NCBI RefSeq assembly: GCF_022369435.1
Contig: NZ_CP059597.1
Span: forward strand, 868,001 to 932,000
DNA from: Campylobacter sp. RM10537
GTDB taxonomy: Bacteria > Campylobacterota > Campylobacteria > Campylobacterales > Campylobacteraceae
Length of the DNA: 64,000 nt
Reading direction: 5' to 3'
The position numbers and the translations under genes are program-made. This document shows, piece after piece, positions 27,093 through 36,843 of the stretch. Positions within the stretch are counted from its first letter, which is position 1. Every line of letters starts with the position of its first letter. Under the pieces are notes generated by a model. That model saw nothing but the letters and a program-made list of their open reading frames with translations, ran no database searches and had not been told where the DNA came from.

Positions 27093-28469
27093 TTAAATCT
27101 TTAATTTATTTAGAATTTCAGTACTTCTATGTTCTAAAACTTTTATATCATTAACAATAGCATCATATACTTTTTGATCAATATAACTTGTTTTTGATTC
27201 TTCTATTGCTTTTTTAGCATTATTTTTAATTAATTGTTTTGCAGAATTTAATTCTTCATCAGATACAAAATAATTAATAATATTTTTTATTCTATCATCC
27301 AAGCACAAATTTGAAATTGGATCTACACTAGATAGATCAAAATCTTGAGCTCCATTAAGATTTAAATATATATTTGATTTATATAAAATATGATCAAGTT
27401 TTATAACTGATAATGCCATTCTATTAGCCAACTCTGAAAAATCTTTACCTAGAGTAGAACTATTTTCTTCTAAACCTCTAAAAGCTTGAGAAAACTTTTG
27501 AATTCTTTCTTCTGATTGACTTACAATATCAAAAACTTGCTCGCTACCATTTTGAATATTGATAAAATCTTGTTGCATAGTTTGAATTGCTATAGAAATT
27601 TCACTCGTAGATCTTTGAGTTCTTTCAGCTAGTTTTCTTACTTCATCAGCAACTACTGCAAATCCTCTACCATGCTCTCCTGCACGTGCAGCTTCTATGG
27701 CAGCATTAAGCGCAAGTAAATTTGTTTGATCAGCAATATCTCTAATAACCTCAACCACGGAAGTAATATTTTGAGAATTAGCAACAAAAGTTTGAACTGT
27801 TTCTTTGCTTGAATTAACCACTTCCATTAAAGAAGTCATAGCGCTTTGTAAAGAATCAACTTCACTGCCATTTTCTGTTGCAGTATGAGTGATTGAATCA
27901 ACTATATCATGAACATTTTTCATAACATCAATATCTTTATTTAAAGAGATTGAAATTTGTGACATATCTCTATTTTGATTTCCAAGACTAAGATCCATCA
28001 ATGCTCTTGATAATGCATTTTTAAATACAGATTTCGAAGTATTTTCTACATTAGCTAAAGCTTTATTAATAAATTCAATATTGTGAGCAAAAATACCTTT
28101 AAGACCTTCAGGTAAAGCTTTGCGATAAAATTCTCCTTTTTGAGAACAAGCTATTGAGGTGTTAATCTCTCTTAAATAAGCTTCGAGATTATCTAAAGTA
28201 TTGTTAAGATTATCTGAAATTTCTGCAAATTTTTGACTTTTGGTTTTCACATAAACAACTCTATTTTCAAAATTTCCTTCTTTTAATTCCTTGCAAAGAT
28301 CATATAGCTTATCTATCATTATTTGTTCGTCTTTATAATACATAAAAAGAAAAATCATAAGCACAATAGCAAGTAATACAATCACTGCTCCAACATAAGC
28401 ATGAACGAAAATCGTTCCAAAGATACTCAAAATACCTAGAAAAATAGCCAAAGATAATCCATTTTTCAT
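27093..28469 (-). CDS. cetA: Energy-taxis transducer CetA
   Basis: A 458-residue methyl-accepting chemotaxis-type protein with no periplasmic sensor domain. Two adjacent membrane segments occupy residues 3-45. A HAMP-like linker and the conserved signalling hairpin ([29 protein letters not shown]) follow. Signals come from the cytoplasmic PAS partners encoded on both sides (cetB downstream, cetC upstream). Output goes to CheW/CheA. Confidence 0.94.
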   Translation of the reverse strand: MKNGLSLAIFLGILSIFGTIFVHAYVGAVIVLLAIVLMIFLFMYYKDEQIMIDKLYDLCKELKEGNFENRVVYVKTKSQKFAEISDNLNNTLDNLEAYLREINTSIACSQKGEFYRKALPEGLKGIFAHNIEFINKALANVENTSKSVFKNALSRALMDLSLGNQNRDMSQISISLNKDIDVMKNVHDIVDSITHTATENGSEVDSLQSAMTSLMEVVNSSKETVQTFVANSQNITSVVEVIRDIADQTNLLALNAAIEAARAGEHGRGFAVVADEVRKLAERTQRSTSEISIAIQTMQQDFINIQNGSEQVFDIVSQSEERIQKFSQAFRGLEENSSTLGKDFSELANRMALSVIKLDHILYKSNIYLNLNGAQDFDLSSVDPISNLCLDDRIKNIINYFVSDEELNSAKQLIKNNAKKAIEESKTSYIDQKVYDAIVNDIKVLEHRSTEILNKLKI

Positions 28470-28591
28470 TGAATTGGGTCTCCCTTTCTTACAATAATAT
28501 TTAATTTTACGATTTTAAATCAAAAAAAAGATAGAATTAACCCTTGCAAAATAAGTTACAAAGATCGAACACAATTTTACAATTATTAATA

Positions 28592-29098
28592 TTAATTTGT
28601 CTTTAAATCTTCATACTGCAAATTAAAAATAAGCTCATTATAGCTTATTTTATAAGAATTAATTATGTCTGTTAAAGCTTTAACTCCTGCTTGAATTCCG
28701 CTTTTTTGTTCTTTTTCTCTTAAAATTTTATAGATTTCTTCTATCATGGGTAAAACTTTACGATTTGGAGCCCTACGAACCGAATAATAATTGATAATAT
28801 TACCATGTATACCATAAGAAGGAGTTACATTAGCAAAAACCCAGTAATATCTTCTATCTTTAGCTTTATTTTTAACAAAGGCAAAAATTTCATCCCCTCT
28901 TTGTATATAATCCCATAAACATTTAAATACCGTTCTTGGCATATCTTCATGTCGTATAATATTATGAGGTTGATTTAATAACTCATCAATTGTATATCCT
29001 GCATATTTAGCAAAATCATTATTTGCATAAATAATACTCCCCCTAAGATCTGTTTTTGAAGTAATTAAAGCATTATTATCTACTATTATTTCTTCCAT
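28592..29098 (-). CDS. cetC: Energy-taxis PAS protein CetC
   Basis: A 168-residue paralogue of CetB: same Aer-type PAS core (NIIRHEDMPRTVFKCLWDYI, YYWVFANVTP, YYSVRR), but a different C-terminal helix. In C. jejuni CetC works with CetB in signalling through CetA. It is separated from cetA by 122 bp, so it may have its own transcript. Its upstream region is shared with divergent dctA. Confidence 0.9.
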   Translation of the reverse strand: MEEIIVDNNALITSKTDLRGSIIYANNDFAKYAGYTIDELLNQPHNIIRHEDMPRTVFKCLWDYIQRGDEIFAFVKNKAKDRRYYWVFANVTPSYGIHGNIINYYSVRRAPNRKVLPMIEEIYKILREKEQKSGIQAGVKALTDIINSYKISYNELIFNLQYEDLKTN

Positions 29099-29273
29099 GA
29101 TCCTAAAACTCTTTCTAAACTTAATACTTTAAAAAATAATATATTAGATTTAACTAAGCCTCTAAAGTATTTTATAATAATTTATATTTTATAAAAGCTT
29201 GATGCTAACATAAATATATTTAATTTCTTATAAAATGAGAAATTATGTAACATTGCAACTCAAATGATTTTTT

Positions 29274-29307
29274 ATTGAAATTAAGTATTAAAATATTTAA
29301 TTTCAAT
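29274..29307. promoter_or_regulatory. Inverted repeat upstream of dctA (possible operator)
   Basis: The arms ATTGAAATTAA (29274-29284) and TTAATTTCAAT (29297-29307) are perfect 11-bp inverted repeats separated by 12 bp. They end about 17 bp before a candidate -10 box. The geometry suits a dimeric regulator, but the very high AT content leaves room for chance. Confidence 0.4.
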
Positions 29308-29323
29308 TTTATTCTTTGTTTGT

Positions 29324-29329
29324 TAAGAT
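29324..29329 (+). promoter_or_regulatory. Candidate -10 box of dctA
   Basis: TAAGAT preceded by TTTGTTTGT (an extended -10 with T-rich upstream DNA), 33-38 bp before the dctA start codon. Confidence 0.4.
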
Positions 29330-29361
29330 GTTACCAGTTGAAATAAAATTAAGGAGCTGTT

Positions 29362-30738
29362 TTGGAAACTTTAAGTCAAACTTTTGCAGAGATAAAACCT
29401 CCATTATATAAAAGAATCTTAAAAAGTTTAGGTTTTTGGGTGATTATAGGAATAATTGCTGGTGTTACACTTGGATACATTGATAAAGAATGGGCTATTG
29501 CAAGTAAGCTAGGTGTAGAATATTTTATTAAATCTTTAAAAGTTTTAATTGGACCTATTATATTTGTAACTTTAGTTTTAGGGATTATTAGTCTTGAAAG
29601 TTTAAAAAAGGTTGGAAGTATAGGAGCTAAAGCTGTAATATATTTTGAAGTTGTAAGCACCTTGGCTTTAGTTATAGGTATTTTCATGGCTAATATAATG
29701 CAACCAGGACATGGGATGAATCTCAGCCCTGATCAATTAGATTCTAAAAGTGTGCAAAAATATATTTCACAAACAACAGAAATTAGTGCTAGCTCAGAAA
29801 TCATGCATATTTTAAAAGATGCTATACCAACTGATATTATTACTCCTTTTACAGAAGGAAAAACTATACAAGTTTTAGTTATTGCTATCGTTACAGCTTT
29901 AATTATTTCTTTAATGAGAACAGAAGATAAGCAAGCTATTCAAAGAGTTTTAGAAGTTCTTCAAAATTTTGTTTTTAAAATTTTACAAATTATAATGTAT
30001 TTTAGTCCTATTGCTGCTTTTTCAGCTATGGCTGTTTTAATTGCACAATATGGCATTGGCTCTTTGATTAATCTTGCTTATTTGCTCTTAGTTATGTTAA
30101 TTTCTTGCCTAGTTTTTATATTTGGTATTTTAGGAATTATTTGCTATTTTGCTAAGGTAAATATATTTAAATTTATGAGGTTTATAGCTCGTGAAGTTTT
30201 AATCGTCTTTGCGACAAGTTCAAGCGAATCAGCACTTGCTCCTTTGATGAGAAAATTAGAAAAAGCTGGTCTTTCTAAAGCCACTGTTGGACTTGTTTTG
30301 CCAACAGGCTATAGTTTTAATCTTGATTGTACCAATATATATTTAGCTATGAGTTTGATTTTTTTAGCACAAGCTTTTAATGTCAATCTAAGTTTAGCAC
30401 ATGAAATTAGTATTTTAATTGTTCTTATGATAGCCTCAAAAGGTGCTGTAGGAGTTACAGGATCGGGATTTATAGTTTTAGGTAGCACCCTAGCTGCTTT
30501 AGGAAATATGGAAATTTCAGAAGCAAATGCTACTTTAGCAGAAGTTCTACCAGTTGCAGCTATAGGAATACTTTTAGGTGTTGATAAATTTATGTCAGAA
30601 ATGAGGGCTGTAGGAAATCTTTGCGGAAATAGTGTTGCAGCTTTAATTGTTTCTATTTGGGATAAACAAATTGATTGGGAAAAATTCCGTTATGCTATGG
30701 ACAATCCAGAAAAATTTCATAATGCAGGGATGAATTAA
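29362..30738 (+). CDS. dctA: C4-dicarboxylate/aspartate:cation symporter DctA
   Basis: A 458-residue DAACS-family importer (glutamate/dicarboxylate fold). Visible hallmarks are the serine-rich re-entrant loop TSSSESALAPLMRKLEKAG, PTGYSFNLDCTNIYLAM and the substrate-site block FMSEMRAVGNLCGN. It starts with TTG at 29362 with AAGGAG 5 bp upstream. Dicarboxylates and aspartate are major carbon sources for Campylobacter, which makes this an important uptake route. It converges with the barrel gene, the stop codons overlapping. Confidence 0.94.
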   Translation: METLSQTFAEIKPPLYKRILKSLGFWVIIGIIAGVTLGYIDKEWAIASKLGVEYFIKSLKVLIGPIIFVTLVLGIISLESLKKVGSIGAKAVIYFEVVSTLALVIGIFMANIMQPGHGMNLSPDQLDSKSVQKYISQTTEISASSEIMHILKDAIPTDIITPFTEGKTIQVLVIAIVTALIISLMRTEDKQAIQRVLEVLQNFVFKILQIIMYFSPIAAFSAMAVLIAQYGIGSLINLAYLLLVMLISCLVFIFGILGIICYFAKVNIFKFMRFIAREVLIVFATSSSESALAPLMRKLEKAGLSKATVGLVLPTGYSFNLDCTNIYLAMSLIFLAQAFNVNLSLAHEISILIVLMIASKGAVGVTGSGFIVLGSTLAALGNMEISEANATLAEVLPVAAIGILLGVDKFMSEMRAVGNLCGNSVAALIVSIWDKQIDWEKFRYAMDNPEKFHNAGMN

Positions 30739-31514
30739 TAAATTCTCTCCAAGAAATCATAGCGATTGATTTCTTGGAAAATATTACCTTGCTTATGAAG
30801 TTGTTTTAAAAAATTTTTATCAAAACTAAAATTAAATCCAATTTGAACCGTAATATCATTTTCATTTGAATTAGTATTAAAAATACGACGAGATAAATTT
30901 AAATTTAATGCACTATAAGGAGAATAGATTAATTGATAGTTAGTTTTTTCTTCATCCTTAATTACATCAAATGTGAATTTATTGTAAGCAGAATCAATAA
31001 AACTAATCCCCAATTGAAAGCTTTTATCTATATCATTTAAAATATAATAATTACTATAAGCTTTAATAAAATCACCATAACCAAATTCTGTCCCAAAACT
31101 TTTAGCATCTTTTTGCTCTTCTTGTTTATCTACAAATCCATTAAAACCAAATAAAAAATTATCTTTTTTATAGCGATTGATTAAACCACTAGAATAATTA
31201 TATCCATCTTGAGCAATAAAAAGTTCTTTTTGAAATAATAAAGAATCATTTTCCCCTTCATAAATTGAACTCAAATTTTTAACACGAATATTTTCATTTT
31301 GAAAATCTAAAACACCATCTGTTGTATCTATACCATTTTTATTTTCTAAAGTACTAGATAATAGACTATTTAAAGCATTTTGAAAATCTATATTTGTTTC
31401 TTCTATTTTAGGAGCTTTTTTAATTGATTGAAAATCAAATTTATGCCATGAACAATTTGTTTCATTTGCATTGAGTAAAGAAAATAAGAGAAATACATAA
31501 AAAATATTTTTCAT
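30735..31514 (-). CDS. Exported beta-barrel protein resembling an inverse-autotransporter barrel
   Basis: A 259-residue protein with a signal peptide (KNIFYVFLLFSLLNA). After a linker it shows alternating hydrophobic/polar strands typical of an outer-membrane barrel. The run from the middle to the end resembles the intimin/invasin translocator: FGFNGFVDKQ, then GTEFGYGDFIKAYSNYYIL, then a C-terminal RYDFLERIY. In intimins a similar segment leads to the extracellular passenger; here the protein stops. It corresponds by position to C. jejuni Cj1193c ('periplasmic protein', recollection). A free-standing barrel or a gene truncated long ago are both possible. Confidence 0.7.
   Translation of the reverse strand: MKNIFYVFLLFSLLNANETNCSWHKFDFQSIKKAPKIEETNIDFQNALNSLLSSTLENKNGIDTTDGVLDFQNENIRVKNLSSIYEGENDSLLFQKELFIAQDGYNYSSGLINRYKKDNFLFGFNGFVDKQEEQKDAKSFGTEFGYGDFIKAYSNYYILNDIDKSFQLGISFIDSAYNKFTFDVIKDEEKTNYQLIYSPYSALNLNLSRRIFNTNSNENDITVQIGFNFSFDKNFLKQLHKQGNIFQEINRYDFLERIY
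30749..30777. terminator. Hairpin between convergent dctA and barrel gene
   Basis: The 11-bp perfect stem CCAAGAAATCA / TGATTTCTTGG with a 7-nt loop lies 11 bp after the dctA stop and inside the last codons of the opposing gene. It lacks a good T-run, so it may act as a rho-assisted or 3'-end-protecting hairpin. Confidence 0.55.
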
Positions 31515-31623
31515 TAAAATTAGCTTTCCCTATGATTACAATCTAAATTAAGTATTATAAAAAAATAAAATAAATATCATATCAACCTAAAAACAAAATA
31601 TTTCAATTTCAGGATTATAAAGA

Positions 31624-31629
31624 TATAAT
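31624..31629 (+). promoter_or_regulatory. -10 box of pit
   Basis: A perfect TATAAT 37-42 bp before the pit ATG (31666), within A/T-rich DNA. Confidence 0.5.
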
Positions 31630-31665
31630 TAAAAAATAAACTTAAAAAATTAAAAAAGGGTTTTT

Positions 31666-33192
31666 ATGCAAAAAGATAATATTATAGCTTTTGTTATATT
31701 TATCATAAGCGTTGCAGCTTTTATTATTTGGGGATTTAACTATATATCTCAACACCAATTAATACTTTTTATACTTGCCTCAATTTTTGGTATATTTATG
31801 GCTTTTAATATTGGCGGCAATGATGTTGCCAACTCTTTTGGGACAAGCGTTGGAGCTAAAACAGTTACTATCAAACAAGCTCTTCTTATTGCTGCAGTTT
31901 TTGAATTAAGCGGAGCTATTTTTGCAGGTGCTGAAGTTACTCAAACTATACGTAGCGGAATTGTAATTTTTCCTAAAGAATTTAATCCTATGCTTTTTGT
32001 TTCCATTATGCTAGCTGCCCTTCTTAGCTCTGGACTTTGGATCTTTATAGCTACTAAAAAAGGTCTGCCAGTATCAACCACACATAGTATAGTAGGTGGA
32101 ATTGTTGGTGCAAGTATTATGATGGGACTTTTAAAATTTGATGGCCCTCAAACTCTTTCTATGGTTAAATGGAGCGAAATTATAAAAATTGTTATATCTT
32201 GGGTTGCTTCTCCTTTACTCGGAGGATTGGTTGCTTATTTAATCTATGCTTATATTGATAAAAAAATACTTAAACCTTCCGAAAAATTAAGCGAAGATTT
32301 AAAAATTATAAAAAAAGAAAAAAAGAAATTTAAAGAAAATTATTTTTTAAATCTTAAAAATAAATCAACTGAAGAACAAATCAAAGAACTCTCAGCAATT
32401 GCTTTAGACGATGAAGAGCAAGAAAATAATTTTTATAAAAATAAAATTAAAGAATTTAAAGAAAGAGAAAAGAATATAGATATATATTCTATCTTAAAAA
32501 CTCATATGCCTATAGTTGCATGCATTAGTGCAGCGATCATTTCAGCAATGTTTTTATTTAAAGGCTTAAATAATGTAAGCACTTTAGATATTTTACAAAA
32601 TTTTTGGATTATAGGAATTTTGGGAATAATTAGCTATGTTATAACATTTGCTATTGTAAAAATTGTCAAAAAAAATGAGTTAAATAAAACAACTGATAGA
32701 CTTTTTTCATGGTTTCAAATTTTTACTGCCTCAAGTTTTGCTTTTTCTCATGGAGCCAATGATATAGCTAATGCTATCGGACCTTTTGCAGCTATTTTGG
32801 ATGTTCTTAAAAATGCAACCATTAATGCCAAATCACCCGTACCTTTCGCTGCAATGGCAATGTTTGGAGTTGCCTTAGTTGCTGGACTTTGGTTTTTAGG
32901 AAAAGAAGTAATCGCTACAGTAGGATCAAAATTAGCCACTATTAAACCAACAACCGGTTTTAGTGCAGAACTTGGAGCTAGTATCGTTATACTTTTAGCT
33001 ACTCAATTTGGAATTCCTGTAAGCTCTACTCATATTTTAATTGGCGCAATTTTAGGCATTGGTGTATATAATAAAAATGCAAATTGGAATTTAATGAAAC
33101 CAATAGGCTTAGCATGGATCATCACCTTACCTGCTGCAGGAATTATGGCGGCAATTATATTCTTAGGATTTAAATTTATTTTAGCAATTTAA
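31666..33192 (+). CDS. pit: Low-affinity phosphate transporter Pit
   Basis: A 508-residue PiT-family permease with the duplicated signature GGNDVANSFGTSVGA near the N-terminus and HGANDIANAIGPFAAI in the second half. The two halves are paralogous membrane domains. Between them lies a long charged cytoplasmic insert (about residues 205-270, Lys/Glu-rich), longer than in E. coli PitA. Imports phosphate as a metal-phosphate complex with protons. No PhoU-like or PstSCAB gene is adjacent. Confidence 0.93.
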   Translation: MQKDNIIAFVIFIISVAAFIIWGFNYISQHQLILFILASIFGIFMAFNIGGNDVANSFGTSVGAKTVTIKQALLIAAVFELSGAIFAGAEVTQTIRSGIVIFPKEFNPMLFVSIMLAALLSSGLWIFIATKKGLPVSTTHSIVGGIVGASIMMGLLKFDGPQTLSMVKWSEIIKIVISWVASPLLGGLVAYLIYAYIDKKILKPSEKLSEDLKIIKKEKKKFKENYFLNLKNKSTEEQIKELSAIALDDEEQENNFYKNKIKEFKEREKNIDIYSILKTHMPIVACISAAIISAMFLFKGLNNVSTLDILQNFWIIGILGIISYVITFAIVKIVKKNELNKTTDRLFSWFQIFTASSFAFSHGANDIANAIGPFAAILDVLKNATINAKSPVPFAAMAMFGVALVAGLWFLGKEVIATVGSKLATIKPTTGFSAELGASIVILLATQFGIPVSSTHILIGAILGIGVYNKNANWNLMKPIGLAWIITLPAAGIMAAIIFLGFKFILAI

Positions 33193-33205
33193 TAAATTGC
33201 TAAAA
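33179..33205. terminator. Hairpin overlapping the pit stop codon
   Basis: The 13-bp arms TTTTAGCAATTTA / TAAATTGCTAAAA (33179-33191, 33193-33205) are perfect complements. The flanks are A-rich rather than T-rich on the plus strand, so strength as an intrinsic terminator is uncertain. Confidence 0.5.
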
Positions 33206-33248
33206 TAAAAAAATAATTTATTAATTAAAATTTAAAACTAATATTTTA

Positions 33249-34418
33249 TTAAAGTATTCTACCTTTAATCATATGCATTTTAACTTTTCCAAATAATTTA
33301 TCCTTTTTATAAAGGGAACTTTTTGGAGTAGAAATTTCTTCTTGCTCATCAATAAATATTAAATTAGCATCTTTTCCTATTTCTATAACTCCAGCATTTA
33401 AACCTAAAAATTCATTAGGATTTTTACTAGTAAAATTGCAAAGTTCTTTCCAAGTTAAAAAACCATTTTTAATGAAAAAGGTATAACAAAGGCTTGCAAA
33501 ATCACATATTCCATCGATCCCAAAAGCCGCTTCATCAAAAACTAATTCTTTTAAAAAAGAAGATTTAGGACTGTGCATAGAAGTTAAAAATTGAATTTTT
33601 CCTTCTTTTAAAAAATTTCTCAAAGATTCCTTATCATGAATGCTTCTTAAAGGAGGATTTAATTTAGCTGCTGTATTAAAATTTTCACAAGCGCTATCAT
33701 CTTTAATCAAATGATGAATGCTAACTAATTTAAGATCGTTTTTATCTAAAATTTCAATAGATCTTTTAAGACTCAATAAATCAAAAACAATCTTAACCCC
33801 ATAAAATTTAGCAATTTCCTTCATTTTTGCAACTTCGCTTGTTTCAGCAACCGAACTCATTCCAATAAGACCTAAATTAAAGCTAGTTTCACAATCATTC
33901 ATCATTCCTCTATCATCAAAATCACTATCATTACAGTGAACAAAAACGAAACTATCTTTCATTAAAGCATATTGCATAGCTACACGCAAAATATTTGCAT
34001 TACTAGAACTTTTAAGTTCTAAAGTATGAGCCCCTTTATTTAAAAGTGTAGCTAAATTTTTAATTTTTCCTTGAGAATTTAAAACGCGTACACTTGAAAA
34101 AAAAATTATTTTTCTAGAATTTAAATTTTGTAAAAAAAGAGAAAAAGTTTCTTCATCAAAATCCATACAATCACGCAAAACAACAGCGCTAAAACCATTA
34201 TCTATGCATTCTTGTTCCAAAGATGATAAATACTCCAAAGAAAACTTATCATCTTTTAAACTAACACCTAAATCAACAAAAGAAGGCAATAAAGTCATTC
34301 CTTTAGCATCTAAAATCTCATCATCTTCTAAATGAGTATCTATTTTTACTATTTTTCCATTTTGAATTAAAATATCTTGTAAATCTTGACCATAAATTCT
34401 AGCATTTTTAATAAGCAT
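33249..34418 (-). CDS. Dihydroorotase-like protein lacking metal ligands (PyrC')
   Basis: A 389-residue amidohydrolase-fold protein aligned with dihydroorotase by SIHHLIKDD, KLNPPLRS and the late FDEAAFGI block. The catalytic HxH that should follow strand 1 (DPHVHLRE in active enzymes) reads DLGVSLKD, and the active-site TDHAP reads TSMHSP. It should therefore be inactive. In other bacteria such pseudo-dihydroorotases form a structural dodecamer with aspartate transcarbamoylase. It lies 8 bp downstream of gpsA. A true pyrC is expected elsewhere. Confidence 0.88.
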   Translation of the reverse strand: MLIKNARIYGQDLQDILIQNGKIVKIDTHLEDDEILDAKGMTLLPSFVDLGVSLKDDKFSLEYLSSLEQECIDNGFSAVVLRDCMDFDEETFSLFLQNLNSRKIIFFSSVRVLNSQGKIKNLATLLNKGAHTLELKSSSNANILRVAMQYALMKDSFVFVHCNDSDFDDRGMMNDCETSFNLGLIGMSSVAETSEVAKMKEIAKFYGVKIVFDLLSLKRSIEILDKNDLKLVSIHHLIKDDSACENFNTAAKLNPPLRSIHDKESLRNFLKEGKIQFLTSMHSPKSSFLKELVFDEAAFGIDGICDFASLCYTFFIKNGFLTWKELCNFTSKNPNEFLGLNAGVIEIGKDANLIFIDEQEEISTPKSSLYKKDKLFGKVKMHMIKGRIL

Positions 34419-34426
34419 TTTAACTC

Positions 34427-35323
34427 CTATTTTTTAGCTTTTAATAATTCTTGCACTGCTTTTTTTACATCTTTACCTTGTAAAATTTGCACAACTTCGC
34501 GTACTATAGGTGTATAAATTTGATTTTTTAAAGCTATTTTTTCTATAGCATAAGCTGTTTTAACTCCTTCTGCAACTTCTCCTAGATCTTTTAAAATATC
34601 ATCTAATTTTTGATTTTTAGCAAGTGCTAAACCTACACGATAATTTCTAGAAAGCTGACTTGAAGCAGTTAAAAATAAATCTCCCGCTCCGCTAAGTCCT
34701 AAAAAAGTTTCTTCTTTGGCTCCAAAAAAATTTCCAAAGCGGTGCATTTCTATAAGTCCTCTTGAAATAAGAGATGCTCTTGCATTATGACCCAAATTTA
34801 AACCATCGCTTACTCCGCTAGCAATAGCCAAAACGTTTTTATAAGCTCCACAAATTTCTGAACCTCTTACATCATCACCTATATATGTTTTTATAAAATC
34901 AGGAAAAAAAGTTGTAAATTCTTCACAAATTTCAAGATTAAAACCACTAACAACCAAAGCACAAGGTAATTTTTTCTCAACTTCTGCTGCAAAAGAAGGA
35001 CCGCTTAAAACACATACTTGATCATGATTTACAAATTCTAAAAAAATTTCATCTAAAAATTTACAAGTTGAAGTTTCTATGCCTTTGGAGGCAATTAAAA
35101 TTTTTTGACCTTGATTTTTAAAATGCTCTTTAAGCCACTTATGAATTCCTTGAGAACTTAAAGCAAAGACAAGATAATCACATTTTAAAGCAGTATCCAA
35201 ATCAACAAAATGCATTAAATTGCGTTCAGAGCGAGAAGTAATTAAACAAGTATTTTTTACATTAAAAGCATGATATAAAGCACTGCCCCATTTTCCCGCT
35301 CCAATGACTGCAATTTTGCTCAT
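34427..35323 (-). CDS. gpsA: Glycerol-3-phosphate dehydrogenase (NAD(P)+)
   Basis: A 298-residue enzyme that reduces dihydroxyacetone phosphate to sn-glycerol-3-phosphate for phospholipid synthesis. The N-terminal Rossmann motif is GAGKWGSALYHAF. The catalytic Lys lies in GAYKNVLAIASGVSDGLNLGHNARASLISRG, and the GAGDLFLT block is present. It overlaps gatB by 1 bp, with a likely coupled translation (ATGA-type junction). Confidence 0.96.
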   Translation of the reverse strand: MSKIAVIGAGKWGSALYHAFNVKNTCLITSRSERNLMHFVDLDTALKCDYLVFALSSQGIHKWLKEHFKNQGQKILIASKGIETSTCKFLDEIFLEFVNHDQVCVLSGPSFAAEVEKKLPCALVVSGFNLEICEEFTTFFPDFIKTYIGDDVRGSEICGAYKNVLAIASGVSDGLNLGHNARASLISRGLIEMHRFGNFFGAKEETFLGLSGAGDLFLTASSQLSRNYRVGLALAKNQKLDDILKDLGEVAEGVKTAYAIEKIALKNQIYTPIVREVVQILQGKDVKKAVQELLKAKK

Positions 35324-36741
35324 TAATCTAACTTTGATTTTAAAATTTCATTTACTTTTGAAGGATTAAAAGCTCCTTTACCTTCTTTCATTACTTGGCC
35401 TACAAAAAATCCAAAAAGCTTATCTTTACCACTTTTATATTCTGTAACTTTATCATCATTTTCTTTTAAAATTTTCTCAATCACTGCTTCAATTGCCGAA
35501 TCATCGCTTACCTGCTTTAAGCCCAATTTATCAATAGCTTCATCAATATTTATTTGAGTATTTTCAAATACATAAGCTAAAACTTCTTTGCCTGCTTTAG
35601 CACTAATAACACCTTCTTCTATTCGTTTTATTAATACTCCAAGTTTTTGTGCATCTACTGGAGAATTTTCTATAGTTAATTCTCCTTTTAAAAGCCCCAT
35701 TAATTCTGTATTTAGCCAATTAACACAAAATTTAGGATTTAATTTTTGAGCAATTAAATTTTCAAAAAAGCGACTCATTTCAAGCGAACTAATAAGCACT
35801 TCTGCATCACTTTCCTTGATGCCTAATTCCTGAATATAACGTTTTTTCTTATCATCGGGCAATTCAGGAATTTCAAGTTCCAAAAATTCATCTTTAAGTA
35901 AAACTGGTAAAAGATCAGGATCAGGAAAATAACGATATTCAGCAGCTTCTTCTTTTCCTCTCATTGAACGAGTAGTTAAACTATTTGTATCAAAAAGTCT
36001 TGTTTCTTGCACAACTTCTTTTTCATAAGTTCCATCTTCCCAAGCTTCACTTTGACGCTTTACTTCATAGTCAATTGCCTTTTGTATAAAACGAAAAGAA
36101 TTAAGATTTTTAATTTCAACTCTTGTATAAAGTTTAGTATCTCCTTTAGGGCGAATACTTACATTTGCATCACATCTAAAACTTCCTTCTTGCATATTTG
36201 CATCTGAAATATCTAAAAAACGTATAATAGAATGAAGTTTTTTAAGATAAGCAACTGCTTCATCACTACTTCTTAACTCAGGTTCACTTACAATTTCAAG
36301 CAAAGGAGTTCCAGCGCGGTTTAAATCTACTTTAGAAAAATTACTTTCATGGATATTTTTTCCTGCATCTTCTTCTAAATGTGCCCTAGTAATACCTATA
36401 CGTTTATTTTCGCCATTTATATTGATGAAAAGTTCCCCGTTTTCAACTATAGGAATATCAAATTGAGAGATTTGATAAGCCTTAGGTAAATCCGGATAAA
36501 AATAATTTTTACGATTAAAAACACTCTTTTTATTAATAGTAGCATTTACAGCTTTTCCGAAAAAAATCGCTTTTTTAACTGCTTCTTCATTTAAAACAGG
36601 TAAAGCACCTGGCAAAGCTAAACAAGTAGGACAAACATTGGTGTTAGGAGTTTCTCCAAAAGAAGTTGCACAAGAACAAAAAATTTTCGTCTTAGTATTA
36701 AGTTGGGTATGAACTTCAAGTCCTATAACTACTTCAAACAT
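35323..36741 (-). CDS. gatB: Asp/Glu-tRNA amidotransferase subunit B
   Basis: A 472-residue kinase/tRNA-binding subunit of GatCAB, which converts mischarged Glu-tRNA-Gln and Asp-tRNA-Asn to the amide forms. Signatures: [20 protein letters not shown] at the N-terminus, the zinc-type cysteines CSCATSF...CPTC, and [10 protein letters not shown]. The C-terminal YqeY-like helical tail holds the typical [19 protein letters not shown]. gatA and gatC are not in the window. Confidence 0.97.
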   Translation of the reverse strand: MFEVVIGLEVHTQLNTKTKIFCSCATSFGETPNTNVCPTCLALPGALPVLNEEAVKKAIFFGKAVNATINKKSVFNRKNYFYPDLPKAYQISQFDIPIVENGELFININGENKRIGITRAHLEEDAGKNIHESNFSKVDLNRAGTPLLEIVSEPELRSSDEAVAYLKKLHSIIRFLDISDANMQEGSFRCDANVSIRPKGDTKLYTRVEIKNLNSFRFIQKAIDYEVKRQSEAWEDGTYEKEVVQETRLFDTNSLTTRSMRGKEEAAEYRYFPDPDLLPVLLKDEFLELEIPELPDDKKKRYIQELGIKESDAEVLISSLEMSRFFENLIAQKLNPKFCVNWLNTELMGLLKGELTIENSPVDAQKLGVLIKRIEEGVISAKAGKEVLAYVFENTQINIDEAIDKLGLKQVSDDSAIEAVIEKILKENDDKVTEYKSGKDKLFGFFVGQVMKEGKGAFNPSKVNEILKSKLD

Positions 36742-36843
36742 TAAATTTCCTCGATACTTAAATTGTCTTTAGCATTATTTTAACATTATTTTCTTTCAAA
36801 ATGACTTTAAAAAATAAAAAGTAATTATTAATTATTAAAAAAA

